Positions 8,632 through 17,260 of a stretch of 64,000 bases of DNA are shown piece by piece. This DNA comes from Acidiferrum sp963764675. GTDB lineage: Bacteria; Acidobacteriota; Terriglobia; Acidiferrales; UBA7541. A program made the position numbers and the translations under genes. The stretch spans positions 1-64,000 of the forward strand of contig CAVXTQ010000003.1 in the NCBI GenBank assembly GCA_963764675.1, in the 5' to 3' direction. A model generated the notes under the pieces. It was not told the origin of the DNA. It was given only the letters and a program-made list of their open reading frames with translations, and did not search any database. Positions within the stretch are counted from its first letter, which is position 1. Every line of letters starts with the position of its first letter.

Positions 8632-9348
8632 GTGCCCTGGGACCTCTGGTTGATCTTTTTAGCTCTCGGCGTGGTCGTGCCATGGCGGGGAAGAATCCGG
8701 TTGCGCGAGTTGCTCGCGAAGCCCCACGTAGGGACCACCGAGCGAATCGCGTTGTACGCTTCCACGATCGCGTTTCAGTGGAGTGCCGCCGGAGTCGTCG
8801 GATGGCGGGCGTGGGCGCATGGATTCCACCTGGCTCAACTGGGCCTTGCGGTGAACAATCGCTGGAAGATTGCCATCGCTTCGATCGTAGGCGCGGGGTT
8901 AATTGCAACGCTGCACTGGCTAAACCTCAGTCGTATGCGCAGGCTCGGGACCAAGGCGCCGGAAGTTCTGAAGGCTCTAGCCGAACGAGTCCTGCCGCAG
9001 TCAATTGTAGAGCTGCGTCCCTTCCTGGCATTGGCGGTGACGGCCGGGATCTGCGAGGAGTTTATCTACCGTGGCTTCGCGATGGCGGTATTCACGCGAG
9101 CGGGACTTGCCAGCTGGGGCGTGGTTCTGGCTTCGTCGGTCCTGTTTGGACTCGCCCACCTGTATCAAGGCCGCGGTGGATTCTTGGGCACCATGATTCT
9201 CGGTACTCTTTTCGGAATTGCCCGGATCGGGTACGATAGTATTGTTCCCGTTGTGTTGTGGCATATCGCAGTGGACGTCGTCGCTGGAGCCGTTGGTCCG
9301 CGATATCTGGCTCGTACTAGTGTAAGTGCCATTGAATCTGTTACTTAA
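8632..9348 (+). CDS. CPBP family intramembrane metalloprotease-like protein
   Basis: 238 aa with about 6-7 TM helices. It carries the family motifs in order: EE-x3-R (CEEFIYRGF, near residue 142), FxxxH (FGLAHLYQG) and HxxxD (LWHIAVD). These glutamate/histidine motifs form the active site of the CAAX-protease/bacteriocin-processing superfamily. The start is GTG 8632 without a strong Shine-Dalgarno. The gene ends 24 bp before rsmG and may be cotranscribed with it. Confidence 0.87.
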   Translation: MPWDLWLIFLALGVVVPWRGRIRLRELLAKPHVGTTERIALYASTIAFQWSAAGVVGWRAWAHGFHLAQLGLAVNNRWKIAIASIVGAGLIATLHWLNLSRMRRLGTKAPEVLKALAERVLPQSIVELRPFLALAVTAGICEEFIYRGFAMAVFTRAGLASWGVVLASSVLFGLAHLYQGRGGFLGTMILGTLFGIARIGYDSIVPVVLWHIAVDVVAGAVGPRYLARTSVSAIESVT

Positions 9349-9372
9349 ACAGTCACCTGAGGTGCACGACTG

Positions 9373-10036
9373 ATGTCTCTTAGTACCCCCGCTGCGCCTT
9401 CTGTAGACGTGATCCGCCGCGCTCTAGGTGAGTTTCAAATCACCATAGATGATCAGCAAGTCTCGCAAATTCAACAATATATGAGCATGCTGCTGACTTG
9501 GAACGAGAAGGTCAATCTGACCGCGATTCGCGATCCTCTCGAGATTTTGTACCGTCATTTCTGTGAATCGATGTATGCCGGGATGCTTGTGCCGCTCAAG
9601 CATGGTCGGCTCGCCGACGTTGGTTCGGGAGGGGGATTTCCCGGGCTTGCCGTTGAAGATTCTGCGACCGGAATTGGAGCTATTTCTGGTCGAATCGAAC
9701 GTAAAGAAGGCCACGTTTCTCGCGGAAGTGGTTCGTGATCTTGGACTTAGCGGCGCACGTGTACTGGTGAGCCGATACGAAGAGCTGGCGGAAGAGTTGA
9801 CTCCCCTGGATGTGGTGTGCTCACGCGCCGTCGGCGAGTTTGCGCCTTTTCTTGAGTGGGCCGGATCGGAGCGCGTTGCCGCCGAGCGAGTGATTCTTTG
9901 GATCGGGGGGCGAGACTTGGATGAGGTCCGGCGAATTGGCGGCTGGGAGTGGAGCGAGCCTGTTTCCGTGCCTCAGTCTCTTCGGCGTTTTTTGTTAGTG
10001 GGATCCCGAAAGAAGGCGACCGAAGCGACGGCCTGA
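9373..10036 (+). pseudogene. rsmG: 16S rRNA (guanine527-N7)-methyltransferase RsmG, with one frameshift
   Basis: Two overlapping frames together give one complete RsmG. The first (from ATG 9373) runs through TWNEKVNLTAIRDP and the SAM motif ADVGSGGGFPGL. The second continues with LPLKILRPELELFLVESN, VKKATFLAEVVRDLGL and CSRAVGEFA. The shift (+1, one extra base) falls at the GGGGGATTTCCCGGG tract (9631-9645). No in-frame stop otherwise interrupts the gene, so a homopolymer sequencing error is at least as likely as a true mutation. RsmG (GidB) methylates G527 of 16S rRNA. It lies just upstream of parAB, as in many bacteria. Confidence 0.85.
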
Positions 10037-10064
10037 GGGCGCGTCGCCACTCTGTGCGGCGCCT

Positions 10065-10080
10065 TGTTCCACGTGGAACA
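10065..10080. promoter_or_regulatory. parS site (perfect palindrome)
   Basis: TGTTCCACGTGGAACA is a perfect 16-bp dyad, one symmetrical base pair different from the common TGTTTCACGTGAAACA. It is the ParB-binding centromere, upstream of parA. Confidence 0.9.
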
Positions 10081-10125
10081 TTCACCTATGCGGTGACCGA
10101 ACCTGACTACGGGCGCGGAGGACTT

Positions 10126-10141
10126 CGTTCCACGTGGAACA
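10126..10141. promoter_or_regulatory. parS site, second copy
   Basis: CGTTCCACGTGGAACA: identical to the first copy except for the outermost left base. Confidence 0.85.
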
Positions 10142-10203
10142 ATTTGCAACCCCAGACCGATTCCCTGCGAGTAATTCGTTTGGTTTTTCAAAGAAAACAC
10201 CAT

Positions 10204-10219
10204 TATTCCACGTAAAACA
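10204..10219. promoter_or_regulatory. degenerate parS-like site
   Basis: TATTCCACGTAAAACA keeps the CCACGT core but differs at three positions from the first copy. It lies just upstream of the parA promoter-like elements, so it could be a weak ParB autoregulatory site. Confidence 0.4.
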
Positions 10220-10221
10220 TC

Positions 10222-10250
10222 TTGCATATCCATTTTGCGTTTGCTAAATT
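10222..10250 (+). promoter_or_regulatory. putative parA promoter
   Basis: TTGCAT (10222-10227), a 17-bp spacer, and an extended -10 TGC-TAAATT (10243-10250). The expected transcription start is about 13 nt before the TTG start of parA. Confidence 0.45.
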
Positions 10251-10269
10251 TTCGCCCTCTGGGGGGATT

Positions 10270-11076
10270 TTGGCGCGAATTATCGCGGTTGCCAATCAAA
10301 AAGGCGGCGTAGGCAAAACAACGACAGCTGTCAATCTGGCAGCGTGCCTCGGCGCCAATGAACAGTCGACCCTTCTCGTTGATTGCGATTCCCAAGCAAA
10401 CTCTACCGCCGCGATCGGCTTTCCCAAGGATCCTTCTCGCCGAACTCTCTACCACGCTCTAATTATGGGCGAGCCTTTCGACAAAATCGTCCAGAAATCG
10501 CAAGTGGAAGGTCTTGACGTTCTCCCGGCCGACAAGAATCTAGCAGGCGCGGCCGTGGAGCTCGTATCTGCCGAGAATCGCGAATACAAGCTCAAGGCAA
10601 TTCTCAACGAGGTTCGCGATCGCTATCGCTTCATCATTTTGGATTGCCCGCCGGCGCTCGATTTATTGACACTCAACGCGCTGGTCGCCGCGAATGCCGT
10701 ACTCGTTCCGATTCAATGCGAGTACCTGGCGCTCGAGGGAGTTTCCGAACTGCTGGATACTCTGATGAGGATTCGGCGCACGCTGAATCCTACTCTGGAG
10801 ATCGAAGGTATCTTGCTGACGATGTATGACGAACGGACGACGCTGTCTCGCCAAGTTGCTACCGATCTGCGGAGTTTCTTCGGCGCACAGGTCTTTCAGA
10901 GCGTGATTCCGCGCAACGTGCGGCTCGCCGAGGCACCGAGTTTTGGTAAGCCTATTATTTTCTATGATATCCATAGCAAAGGGGCCGAGGGATATACACA
11001 GCTCGCCCAGGAGGTAATTATCAATGCAGAGAAACGCGCTGGGACGGGGGCTCGGAGCGCTCATTCGGGAGCCTGA
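10270..11076 (+). CDS. parA: chromosome partitioning ATPase ParA/Soj
   Basis: 268 aa. It starts MARIIAVANQKGGVGKTTTA (deviant Walker A) and contains VDCDSQANST and FIILDCPPALDLLTLNAL (Walker A' and B). I chose TTG 10270, preceded by a GGGGGGA Shine-Dalgarno, because it places the Walker A motif at the family-typical position; the frame is open 16 codons further up. It is the P-loop ATPase of chromosome segregation and moves ParB-parS complexes over the nucleoid. It overlaps parB by 53 bp and sits directly beside the parS cluster. Confidence 0.96.
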   Translation: MARIIAVANQKGGVGKTTTAVNLAACLGANEQSTLLVDCDSQANSTAAIGFPKDPSRRTLYHALIMGEPFDKIVQKSQVEGLDVLPADKNLAGAAVELVSAENREYKLKAILNEVRDRYRFIILDCPPALDLLTLNALVAANAVLVPIQCEYLALEGVSELLDTLMRIRRTLNPTLEIEGILLTMYDERTTLSRQVATDLRSFFGAQVFQSVIPRNVRLAEAPSFGKPIIFYDIHSKGAEGYTQLAQEVIINAEKRAGTGARSAHSGA

Positions 11077-11941
11077 ACCGCAGATTCCCACTCCGCCGAC
11101 ACCTAGTCCAGCTTTCGCAACAACCGCAAGTGGCACGGCTGCGGCACCTGCACGCGAAGGCGCGATGGGCCCGCTAGAAATCGACATCGATCTGATTGAA
11201 CCGAGCCCTTATCAGCCTCGCACACGGTTTCGAGAGGAAGCCCTCGCGGAGCTTACGCGATCGATTCAAGCCAGCGGAATCATTCAGCCGCTGGTTGTGC
11301 GTCCGATTGGAAATCGATTTCAGCTGATTGCCGGCGAAAGGCGCTGGCGAGCGGCGCAACGGGCGGGATTGACCAGGGTTTCGGCAATCGTACGGCAGGT
11401 GCCTGACGAGCTCGCCGTCGAAATGACGCTGGTTGAAAACATCCAGCGCGAGGATTTGAATGCTATCGAGGCGGCGCGCGCGTTTGAGCGTTTGCTCACT
11501 GAATTTCAACTTACGCAAGAATCCGTGGCGGAGCGTACCGGAAAAGACCGTGCCACAGTGGCGAATACGATTCGATTACTGAAACTGGAGCCAACGATCC
11601 AGGATTGGATCGAAGAAGGAAAGCTGACCGCCGGCCACGGCCGCGCGCTCTTAGCGGTGCCTGATCCGCAGCTTCGGATGCGCTACGCTCACCGCGCATC
11701 CCGCGGCGGCCTGACGGTGCGGCAAATTGAGCGATTGGCATCGCGGCGTGCGCGTAGCGCAGCTCCTCCCGCAGAGGCTCACGCAGATGCCAACATCCGC
11801 GCCGCTCTTGAAGAGCTTCAAAGACACCTGGGAACAAAGGTTTTACTACGCGAGAAAACCAAGGTGCGTCCTGGTCAGCTTGTGCTCGAATACTATGACG
11901 ACGGACAGCTCATGGGTTTGTACGACCGCCTTATGAAGTAG
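11024..11941 (+). CDS. parB: chromosome partitioning protein ParB/Spo0J
   Basis: 305 aa. N-terminal RNALGRGLGALI (the ParA-contact motif), then the CTPase/ParB domain with IEPSPYQPRTRF, AGERRWRAAQ and ENIQREDLN. The HTH follows (LTQESVAERTGKDRATVANTI), then a C-terminal dimerisation domain. ATG at 11024 has AGGAGG 9 nt upstream, inside parA. It binds parS and spreads by CTP-dependent clamping. It is the partner of parA and of the three upstream parS-like sites. Confidence 0.96.
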   Translation: MQRNALGRGLGALIREPEPQIPTPPTPSPAFATTASGTAAAPAREGAMGPLEIDIDLIEPSPYQPRTRFREEALAELTRSIQASGIIQPLVVRPIGNRFQLIAGERRWRAAQRAGLTRVSAIVRQVPDELAVEMTLVENIQREDLNAIEAARAFERLLTEFQLTQESVAERTGKDRATVANTIRLLKLEPTIQDWIEEGKLTAGHGRALLAVPDPQLRMRYAHRASRGGLTVRQIERLASRRARSAAPPAEAHADANIRAALEELQRHLGTKVLLREKTKVRPGQLVLEYYDDGQLMGLYDRLMK

Positions 11942-12069
11942 CACCTCAGCGGGCGCGACAGAATCGCGGTGCCCATCCGTTCAGTGACCTGTTTCGACAA
12001 CTCAATTGTCGCTCCGCGTTGACTTGTCCGCTCGCGGCGTTAAAGTAGAAAGGTTGAGTGGGGGTTGTC

Positions 12070-12483
12070 ATGTCTTGGAAGTGGCCCGGCGCATCCAGAA
12101 ACGGCAGTAGCGAAGAGTGGACAGGATTCATCGATCAGGGTGTGACCCTTGAAGGAACACTGCAGCTCAAGGGTACGTTTCGCATTGATGGCAACGTGAA
12201 GGGCAACATCATCTCCGAGCAAACTGTGGTTCTTGGCGAACGGGCTCGGGTCGAGGGACAGATCGAAGGCAATCGGGTGGTGATTGCTGGACGTTTCGAT
12301 GGCGTGATTTTCGCGAAAGGCCGCGTCGAGATCGAGGCCAAGGGCGTGGTCACCGGTGAGGTGCACTCGCCGTGCATGGTGATCGATCCCGGCGGGATTT
12401 TCGATGGACGCTGCCATATGCTGGCTTCTTCAGATGCTTCGACAGGCGTAACCATACCGATTCGCGCCGCCAGTTCCGCATAG
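12070..12483 (+). CDS. bactofilin (polymer-forming cytoskeletal protein)
   Basis: About 137 aa with a right-handed beta-helix pattern of short Gly/Val/Ile turns (GTLQLKGTFRIDGNVKGNII, then ARVEGQIEGNRVVIAGRFDG), flanked by unstructured termini. This is the bactofilin (PF04519) layout. I used ATG 12070; a GTG four codons upstream is possible. It follows parAB on the same strand after about 130 bp. In Myxococcus, bactofilins scaffold the ParAB machinery, so a similar link here is plausible but is inference. Confidence 0.88.
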   Translation: MSWKWPGASRNGSSEEWTGFIDQGVTLEGTLQLKGTFRIDGNVKGNIISEQTVVLGERARVEGQIEGNRVVIAGRFDGVIFAKGRVEIEAKGVVTGEVHSPCMVIDPGGIFDGRCHMLASSDASTGVTIPIRAASSA

Positions 12484-12662
12484 AAGCGCTTCGCTGAACG
12501 CTTGGACATCGTCTCCTCGATTGTCGGTAGTTATTTAATAAGTAAATATAACCTACTAGTATACAAGGCAAGCACTTGCCGGCGCCAGCCTGCCCTTACG
12601 CGAAGTTGACACCTATCGCCGCTGCGACTATCGTTCGAGGAGACAGTCGAGGGGCGGTCCTA

Positions 12663-13952
12663 ATGAAAGTTTTGGTCGTCGGCGGCGGGGCTCGCGAGCA
12701 CGCTTTGGTCTGGCGGCTTGCGCAGAGCCCCCGAGTGGAGAAGATTTGGTGTGCGCCGGGGAACGGCGGAATCGCCACGGAAGCAGAGTGCATGAGCGCC
12801 GATCCCGGCGATGTAGCAGCATTGGTCGCCCTGGCAGAACGGATTGGGCCCGACCTGACCGTCGTCGGTCCGGAACTCTCCCTGGTCAACGGGGTCGCGG
12901 ACGCGTTTGAAGGGCGTCGCTGGCCGATCGTCGCTGCTTCCCGGCAGGCCGCGCAACTCGAGGGCAGCAAGATCTTCGCGAAAGAGTTCCTCGAGCGGCA
13001 CCATATTCCGACCGCAAGAATGTATGGCGTGTACGACTCTGCCGCGGATGCCTATGTGGCACTTCGCAGCGTGGATTGGCCGTTGGTGATCAAAGCCGAC
13101 GGCTTGTGTGCCGGCAAGGGAGTGGTTCTGCCGGCAAGCGCGGAAGCCGCCCACGATTTCATCGAACGCGTCATGGAGAAGGATGAACTCGGTCCTGGCG
13201 GCCGCCGGATCCTCCTAGAAGAGACTCTGGAAGGGGAAGAGCTTTCTTTTATTATCGTTACGGATGGTGCGCGTTACGCCCCCCTGGTTCCAACTCGCGA
13301 CCACAAGCGGGCATTTGACGGAAACCAAGGTCCGAACACCGGCGGAATGGGCGCGTACTCGAGCGACGACTTGCTTCCCGGGACCTTGCGGGAGGCAATC
13401 CTGGCGAATGTCGTCGAGCCGACAATTCGGGGCTTGGCCGCGGACGGGGTCCGCTATCAAGGGTTCCTCTATTTTGGCCTGATGCTTACGGCTTCTGGGC
13501 CCAAAGTGCTCGAATTCAATTGCCGTTTGGGCGACCCGGAAGCGCAGGCCATCGTTGCTCGCATGGACTTCGACCTTGCCGAGGTCTTAGCTGACGTAGC
13601 CGCCGGAGATCTCGATCCCTCGAAGCTGCGCTGGAAGCCTGGAGCTAGTGTATGTGTGGTGCTGACCTCGGGCGGGTATCCGGGCAAGTTCGAGAGCGGC
13701 AAAATCATTGGCGGACTAACCGATATCACTGGTAATAACGGTGTGGAGGTTTTCCACGCAGGGACCAAGCGCGTTGGCGATTCCATCGTTACCAGTGGCG
13801 GCCGAGTACTGGGCGTGACCGCTGCCGCAGGCTCGCTCGACGCCGCAGTTTCTGCCACTTATGAAGCTGCAAGGAAAATCCACTTTGAAGGCCTGCACTA
13901 CCGGAGAGACATTGCGGCCCAGGCCCGTCATTTCCGAGCCGCTGGGGAATAA
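12663..13952 (+). CDS. purD: phosphoribosylamine-glycine ligase
   Basis: 429 aa, full length. N-terminal MKVLVVGGGAREHALVWRLA, then the ATP-grasp region (VIKADGLCAGKGVVLPAS, EELSFIIVTDG, GNQGPNTGGMGAYS, EFNCRLGDPEAQ). It catalyses step 2 of de novo purine synthesis (GAR formation). The ATG at 12663 has a purine-rich GAGGGG upstream; the longer in-frame extension lacks homology-like content. About 180 bp of partly AT-rich DNA separates it from the bactofilin gene. Confidence 0.96.
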   Translation: MKVLVVGGGAREHALVWRLAQSPRVEKIWCAPGNGGIATEAECMSADPGDVAALVALAERIGPDLTVVGPELSLVNGVADAFEGRRWPIVAASRQAAQLEGSKIFAKEFLERHHIPTARMYGVYDSAADAYVALRSVDWPLVIKADGLCAGKGVVLPASAEAAHDFIERVMEKDELGPGGRRILLEETLEGEELSFIIVTDGARYAPLVPTRDHKRAFDGNQGPNTGGMGAYSSDDLLPGTLREAILANVVEPTIRGLAADGVRYQGFLYFGLMLTASGPKVLEFNCRLGDPEAQAIVARMDFDLAEVLADVAAGDLDPSKLRWKPGASVCVVLTSGGYPGKFESGKIIGGLTDITGNNGVEVFHAGTKRVGDSIVTSGGRVLGVTAAAGSLDAAVSATYEAARKIHFEGLHYRRDIAAQARHFRAAGE

Positions 13953-14008
13953 GGCCTTCATCGCGGGCTGTTCACCGTAGCGATTCAACTGAAGAGCTGC
14001 CCTGAACA

Positions 14009-15022
14009 CTATTCCTGGGGTCGTTTGCGAAGGGTTGGCGCGTCGGGTGGGCGATTTTTATCTTCCTTGGCCTTCTCCACCTTGTCGATGGGCTCCTGCG
14101 GTTGAAGAATCCACTGGATTCCGTGTTCATCGTCCATCGTGGCGAGTGTAAAAGGATGATCGTCGGCAATCAGTGGCAATAGAGCGCGGAGAAAATCGCT
14201 GGCATCCAGGGAGACGGCCTTCTGGGCCTGCCCGCGGTCGACGTTGTCCAACACCTTTGCAAAGCGCGGCTCGCTTCTCCGGAACTGCGTAACCCGCGGA
14301 TCCTTCCCCTGAATCAGCTCCATGACCGTCGGCCCTTTTATGGTCGCGGGATACCTGACCTCGACGAGCGTGCGCGGTGCCTTCTTCTCCGGCGGATAGA
14401 GCTGGGTGAACCGTGGGCGGAGTATCCGGGTCTGCCAATAATCCGCTCGCGTGCCGACCTCTTGCTGCTGCACGCGATATTCGATGGTCCAGACCTCGGG
14501 GCCATCGTGCCTTGGCGCGAAGCCGATCAGGACGACCTCGAAGAGGGGTTCGTCGGCTGCGACATCGATCTTGTGATGGAGTTGGCCAACCAGGGGCCGC
14601 AGCGTCTCTAGAAACGAAACGCCAATCGCCTCGAGATCCGGCTCGGCTTCATCGAACATCACCCGGTCCCGGGGATCTCGCCCGGCGATGCGTTTGAAGT
14701 CCCGGTCGAGGCGCACCGGCTTGGGATCGGCCGGGAGCCTCCATTCGGACGCGCCGAGGAGTATGCCGACGTGAGTGTTGTCGATATCCATGACCCGGGG
14801 CGGAATCGAGCCCTTCTCGATGGGTTGATCGATGGCGGAGAAGACGATCACGTCGTCCTTCGTGACATGCACGATTACGCGTCCGCCGGCTAGGTTTGCG
14901 ATGATCTCTTCTTCGCGCTCCTGGGTTTGTGCCGCAGCGGGCGGGCACAACCACGCAACTGCCAGAGCAAGCGATAGGCCTGCTGCAAGCCACGGAAGGC
15001 AGATTCGCGAAACGCGACTCAT
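14009..15022 (-). CDS. secreted protein of unknown function
   Basis: 337 aa with a clear Sec signal peptide (ICLPWLAAGLSLALAVAWL, cut near PPAAAQ). The mature part is soluble and charged with no recognised domain. It has a beta-rich start (GGRVIVHVTKDDVIVFSAID) and a Lys/Pro-rich tail. It lies 45 bp upstream of the amidohydrolase on the same strand... in gene order this one comes second after the amidohydrolase promoter region is passed, so cotranscription is uncertain. No function assigned. Confidence 0.7.
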   Translation of the reverse strand: MSRVSRICLPWLAAGLSLALAVAWLCPPAAAQTQEREEEIIANLAGGRVIVHVTKDDVIVFSAIDQPIEKGSIPPRVMDIDNTHVGILLGASEWRLPADPKPVRLDRDFKRIAGRDPRDRVMFDEAEPDLEAIGVSFLETLRPLVGQLHHKIDVAADEPLFEVVLIGFAPRHDGPEVWTIEYRVQQQEVGTRADYWQTRILRPRFTQLYPPEKKAPRTLVEVRYPATIKGPTVMELIQGKDPRVTQFRRSEPRFAKVLDNVDRGQAQKAVSLDASDFLRALLPLIADDHPFTLATMDDEHGIQWILQPQEPIDKVEKAKEDKNRPPDAPTLRKRPQE

Positions 15023-15067
15023 TGCTCCTCTATCGTACGACTACTGAAGCCCGGCGAAGGCAAAGAA

Positions 15068-16504
15068 TTATTTTGGCGGCGGCGCGGCCGCGGCGGCGGC
15101 TTTGGCTTCCGCGAGCAACTTGTCGAGGTCCGCTCGGTCCAAGTACTTGCCGCCTCGGATGACCGCGGCGACGCGCTGTGTATTCGCGATGTTGTCGAGC
15201 GGACTCGCGTCCAACAGGACCAGATCTGCCAGCTTCCCGGTTTCGACCGTGCCGAGATCCCGCTCGCGACCCAGGAATTGTGCGGCGCCTTGGGTGGCGG
15301 CCTGCAGGGCTTCGCCCGGAGTGAGGCCGGCGCGAACCAGCTCGGCTAGTTCCTTGTGCAGACTCTCACCAGGAAATACAAAGGGATCTAGCGAGTCCGA
15401 GCCAACCAGAAGCGGGATTCCTGCATGATGCAACTCGCCGGTTAGCTTCCAATCGTTGGTAGCCTGACGGGCGAGCCATGCGGCGCGCTCTTTCATTTGA
15501 TCGTCATGGAATGAGTCGCGCCATTGCTTGGCCAGGGCGGGCGGGACAAACTCCAGCAGGGGGTCGTCCACGCTCCAGTCCTCCGGATGCGAAGCGGTAT
15601 CGAGCGACGCCAGCGTCGGCGTCACCCAGGTGCCGTTCTTCTTGAGCGCTTGAAACAGCGCCGTAGCCTTGGCGGTGTCATAGGTTGCGTCGGACTCATG
15701 GGCGATCTTTTCCCACGCCACGGAATCACCTTTCTGTTCGGCGGCGATCAAGCGCTGCCGCAGATCGTCTTCCTTCGACGAAAACGACAGCGAAAACGCG
15801 CTGTAAAGCAGGTGCTCGATGCTGTGCATGCCGGCGTCGGAGGCCTCGAGAGCGCTCACTTGAAACGGCAGGTGCCCAACGAAGGTGGTGTTTTGCTTTT
15901 TCGATTCGTCGGCTACGGCGAAGAAGGCCTCCTTGGAGGGGAGCGAGATGATCTTAATGAAGTCAGCGCCGCGGCGCTTTAGATCGCGAACCGCAGCGCG
16001 CGCTTCGTCGGCATCGGCTACCGGAAATTGTTCGGGGGTCTTGTGGCCGCCGCCAGCGAGCCACGGTCCGGCAACGATGATATGGGGCCCCAGCAGCGCG
16101 CCACTTTCGACATCGCGCTTCCACGCGAGCAGGATCTCTAAATCGCCGCCCATATCGCGCACGCCGGTAATCCCGTTAGCGAGGAGCAGGGGCAGAAGAA
16201 CATGTTTGCTCCAGGTGGGATCGGCGTTCACTCCTGCAAGGTGAACGTGCATGTCCCACAAGCCGGGGATCATCACTTTTCCGCGCGCGTCGACGAGGCG
16301 CGACTCCTTTGGCCATTTCGCGCGGGCCGATGGACCGATCGAAACGATGCGGCCGTTATCAATGACGACGGTCTGATCGAGCTGCGGGGCGTGCGCGTTC
16401 ACGTTGATGACGGTTACGTGGGTCACAACAAGCGGAGCAGGCGCGGCACAAACGCTCCAAGCCAGGACCGGAAGCAACAAAATCAGCGCGCGAACCAATT
16501 TCAT
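15068..16504 (-). CDS. secreted amidohydrolase (imidazolonepropionase-like / prolidase-like)
   Basis: 478 aa. Signal peptide KLVRALILLLPVLAWSVCA, then the amidohydrolase fold: start region VVIDNGRIVSIGPSA, metal-binding MIPGLWDMHVHLAG (HxH), later FVGHLPF and SIEHLLYS His residues, LLVGSDS with the catalytic Asp, and the C-terminal LVRAGLTPGEALQAATQGAA plus LADLVLLDASPLDNI. Substrate unknown; secreted members often cleave small amides or dipeptides. Start ATG 16502-16504. A TATAAT lies 20 bp upstream (16524-16529, minus strand). Confidence 0.87.
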   Translation of the reverse strand: MKLVRALILLLPVLAWSVCAAPAPLVVTHVTVINVNAHAPQLDQTVVIDNGRIVSIGPSARAKWPKESRLVDARGKVMIPGLWDMHVHLAGVNADPTWSKHVLLPLLLANGITGVRDMGGDLEILLAWKRDVESGALLGPHIIVAGPWLAGGGHKTPEQFPVADADEARAAVRDLKRRGADFIKIISLPSKEAFFAVADESKKQNTTFVGHLPFQVSALEASDAGMHSIEHLLYSAFSLSFSSKEDDLRQRLIAAEQKGDSVAWEKIAHESDATYDTAKATALFQALKKNGTWVTPTLASLDTASHPEDWSVDDPLLEFVPPALAKQWRDSFHDDQMKERAAWLARQATNDWKLTGELHHAGIPLLVGSDSLDPFVFPGESLHKELAELVRAGLTPGEALQAATQGAAQFLGRERDLGTVETGKLADLVLLDASPLDNIANTQRVAAVIRGGKYLDRADLDKLLAEAKAAAAAAPPPK

Positions 16505-16633
16505 GGCGGCCTTCGTGTCTAAGATTATACAGGATGTACTGGCGCACGCGGCGCGGCCCGGGTTGTTGCCAAGTTCCCGTTCGCCTCGCCTTTCCAGTAA
16601 AATGGTAGGCCATAGACAGGCGGTGGATGAACC

Positions 16634-17203
16634 ATGGGATTGCGAAAGTCGAAGAGCATCAAGTACAACGGAAAACGACTGGCTGACATCCTCGACGCGC
16701 ACGCGCGGTTTTTTCGCGGACACGACGGCGGCGCGCGCGCGGACTTGACCGGCGCCGACTTGTCGCACGCCGATCTAAGCGGCGCAAACATGAGCGGCGC
16801 AATTCTGCGCAACGTCAACTTCGACGGCAGCGATCTGCGCAAAGCGAAGCTCCCTGGCACCGATCTATCGGGCGCGAATCTCCGCAAAGCCGATCTGCGG
16901 AACGCGGACCTGACCGAAGCGATCCTTCCCGGCGCGGATTTAAGCGAAGCGCAGGCCAGCGGCATCGAATTCTTCCGCTGCGATCTCTCCAACGTAAATT
17001 TTCAGGGAGCGCAGCTTCGCAACGTGAATTTTCGCAGCGCCAACGTCAACGGTGCAAAATTCTCCGGCGCCGACCTCGGCGTTGCGATTCTTCGAGAAAC
17101 GGATTTGAGCGGCGTTGATCTCTCCGGCGTCGATTTGTCGACCACGCTGCTGCCCAAGGGATTCGTACTGCCACCGGCCCAAGTGAAGCAGAAAACCGCC
17201 TGA
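16634..17203 (+). CDS. pentapeptide repeat protein
   Basis: 189 aa. From about residue 35 it consists of tandem A(D/N)LXX-type pentapeptides (LTGADLSHADLSGANMSGA, LSGANLRKADLRNADLTEA). These fold into a right-handed quadrilateral beta-helix. The N-terminal 34 residues are basic. Some members (Qnr, MfpA) protect gyrase by mimicking DNA, but most have no known role and nothing here selects one. It is divergent from the amidohydrolase. Confidence 0.9.
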   Translation: MGLRKSKSIKYNGKRLADILDAHARFFRGHDGGARADLTGADLSHADLSGANMSGAILRNVNFDGSDLRKAKLPGTDLSGANLRKADLRNADLTEAILPGADLSEAQASGIEFFRCDLSNVNFQGAQLRNVNFRSANVNGAKFSGADLGVAILRETDLSGVDLSGVDLSTTLLPKGFVLPPAQVKQKTA

Positions 17204-17260
17204 ACTGCGGCGTTTACACGCGATTCACATAACCAGCACACCTAAGCACACAGAGCGGCG

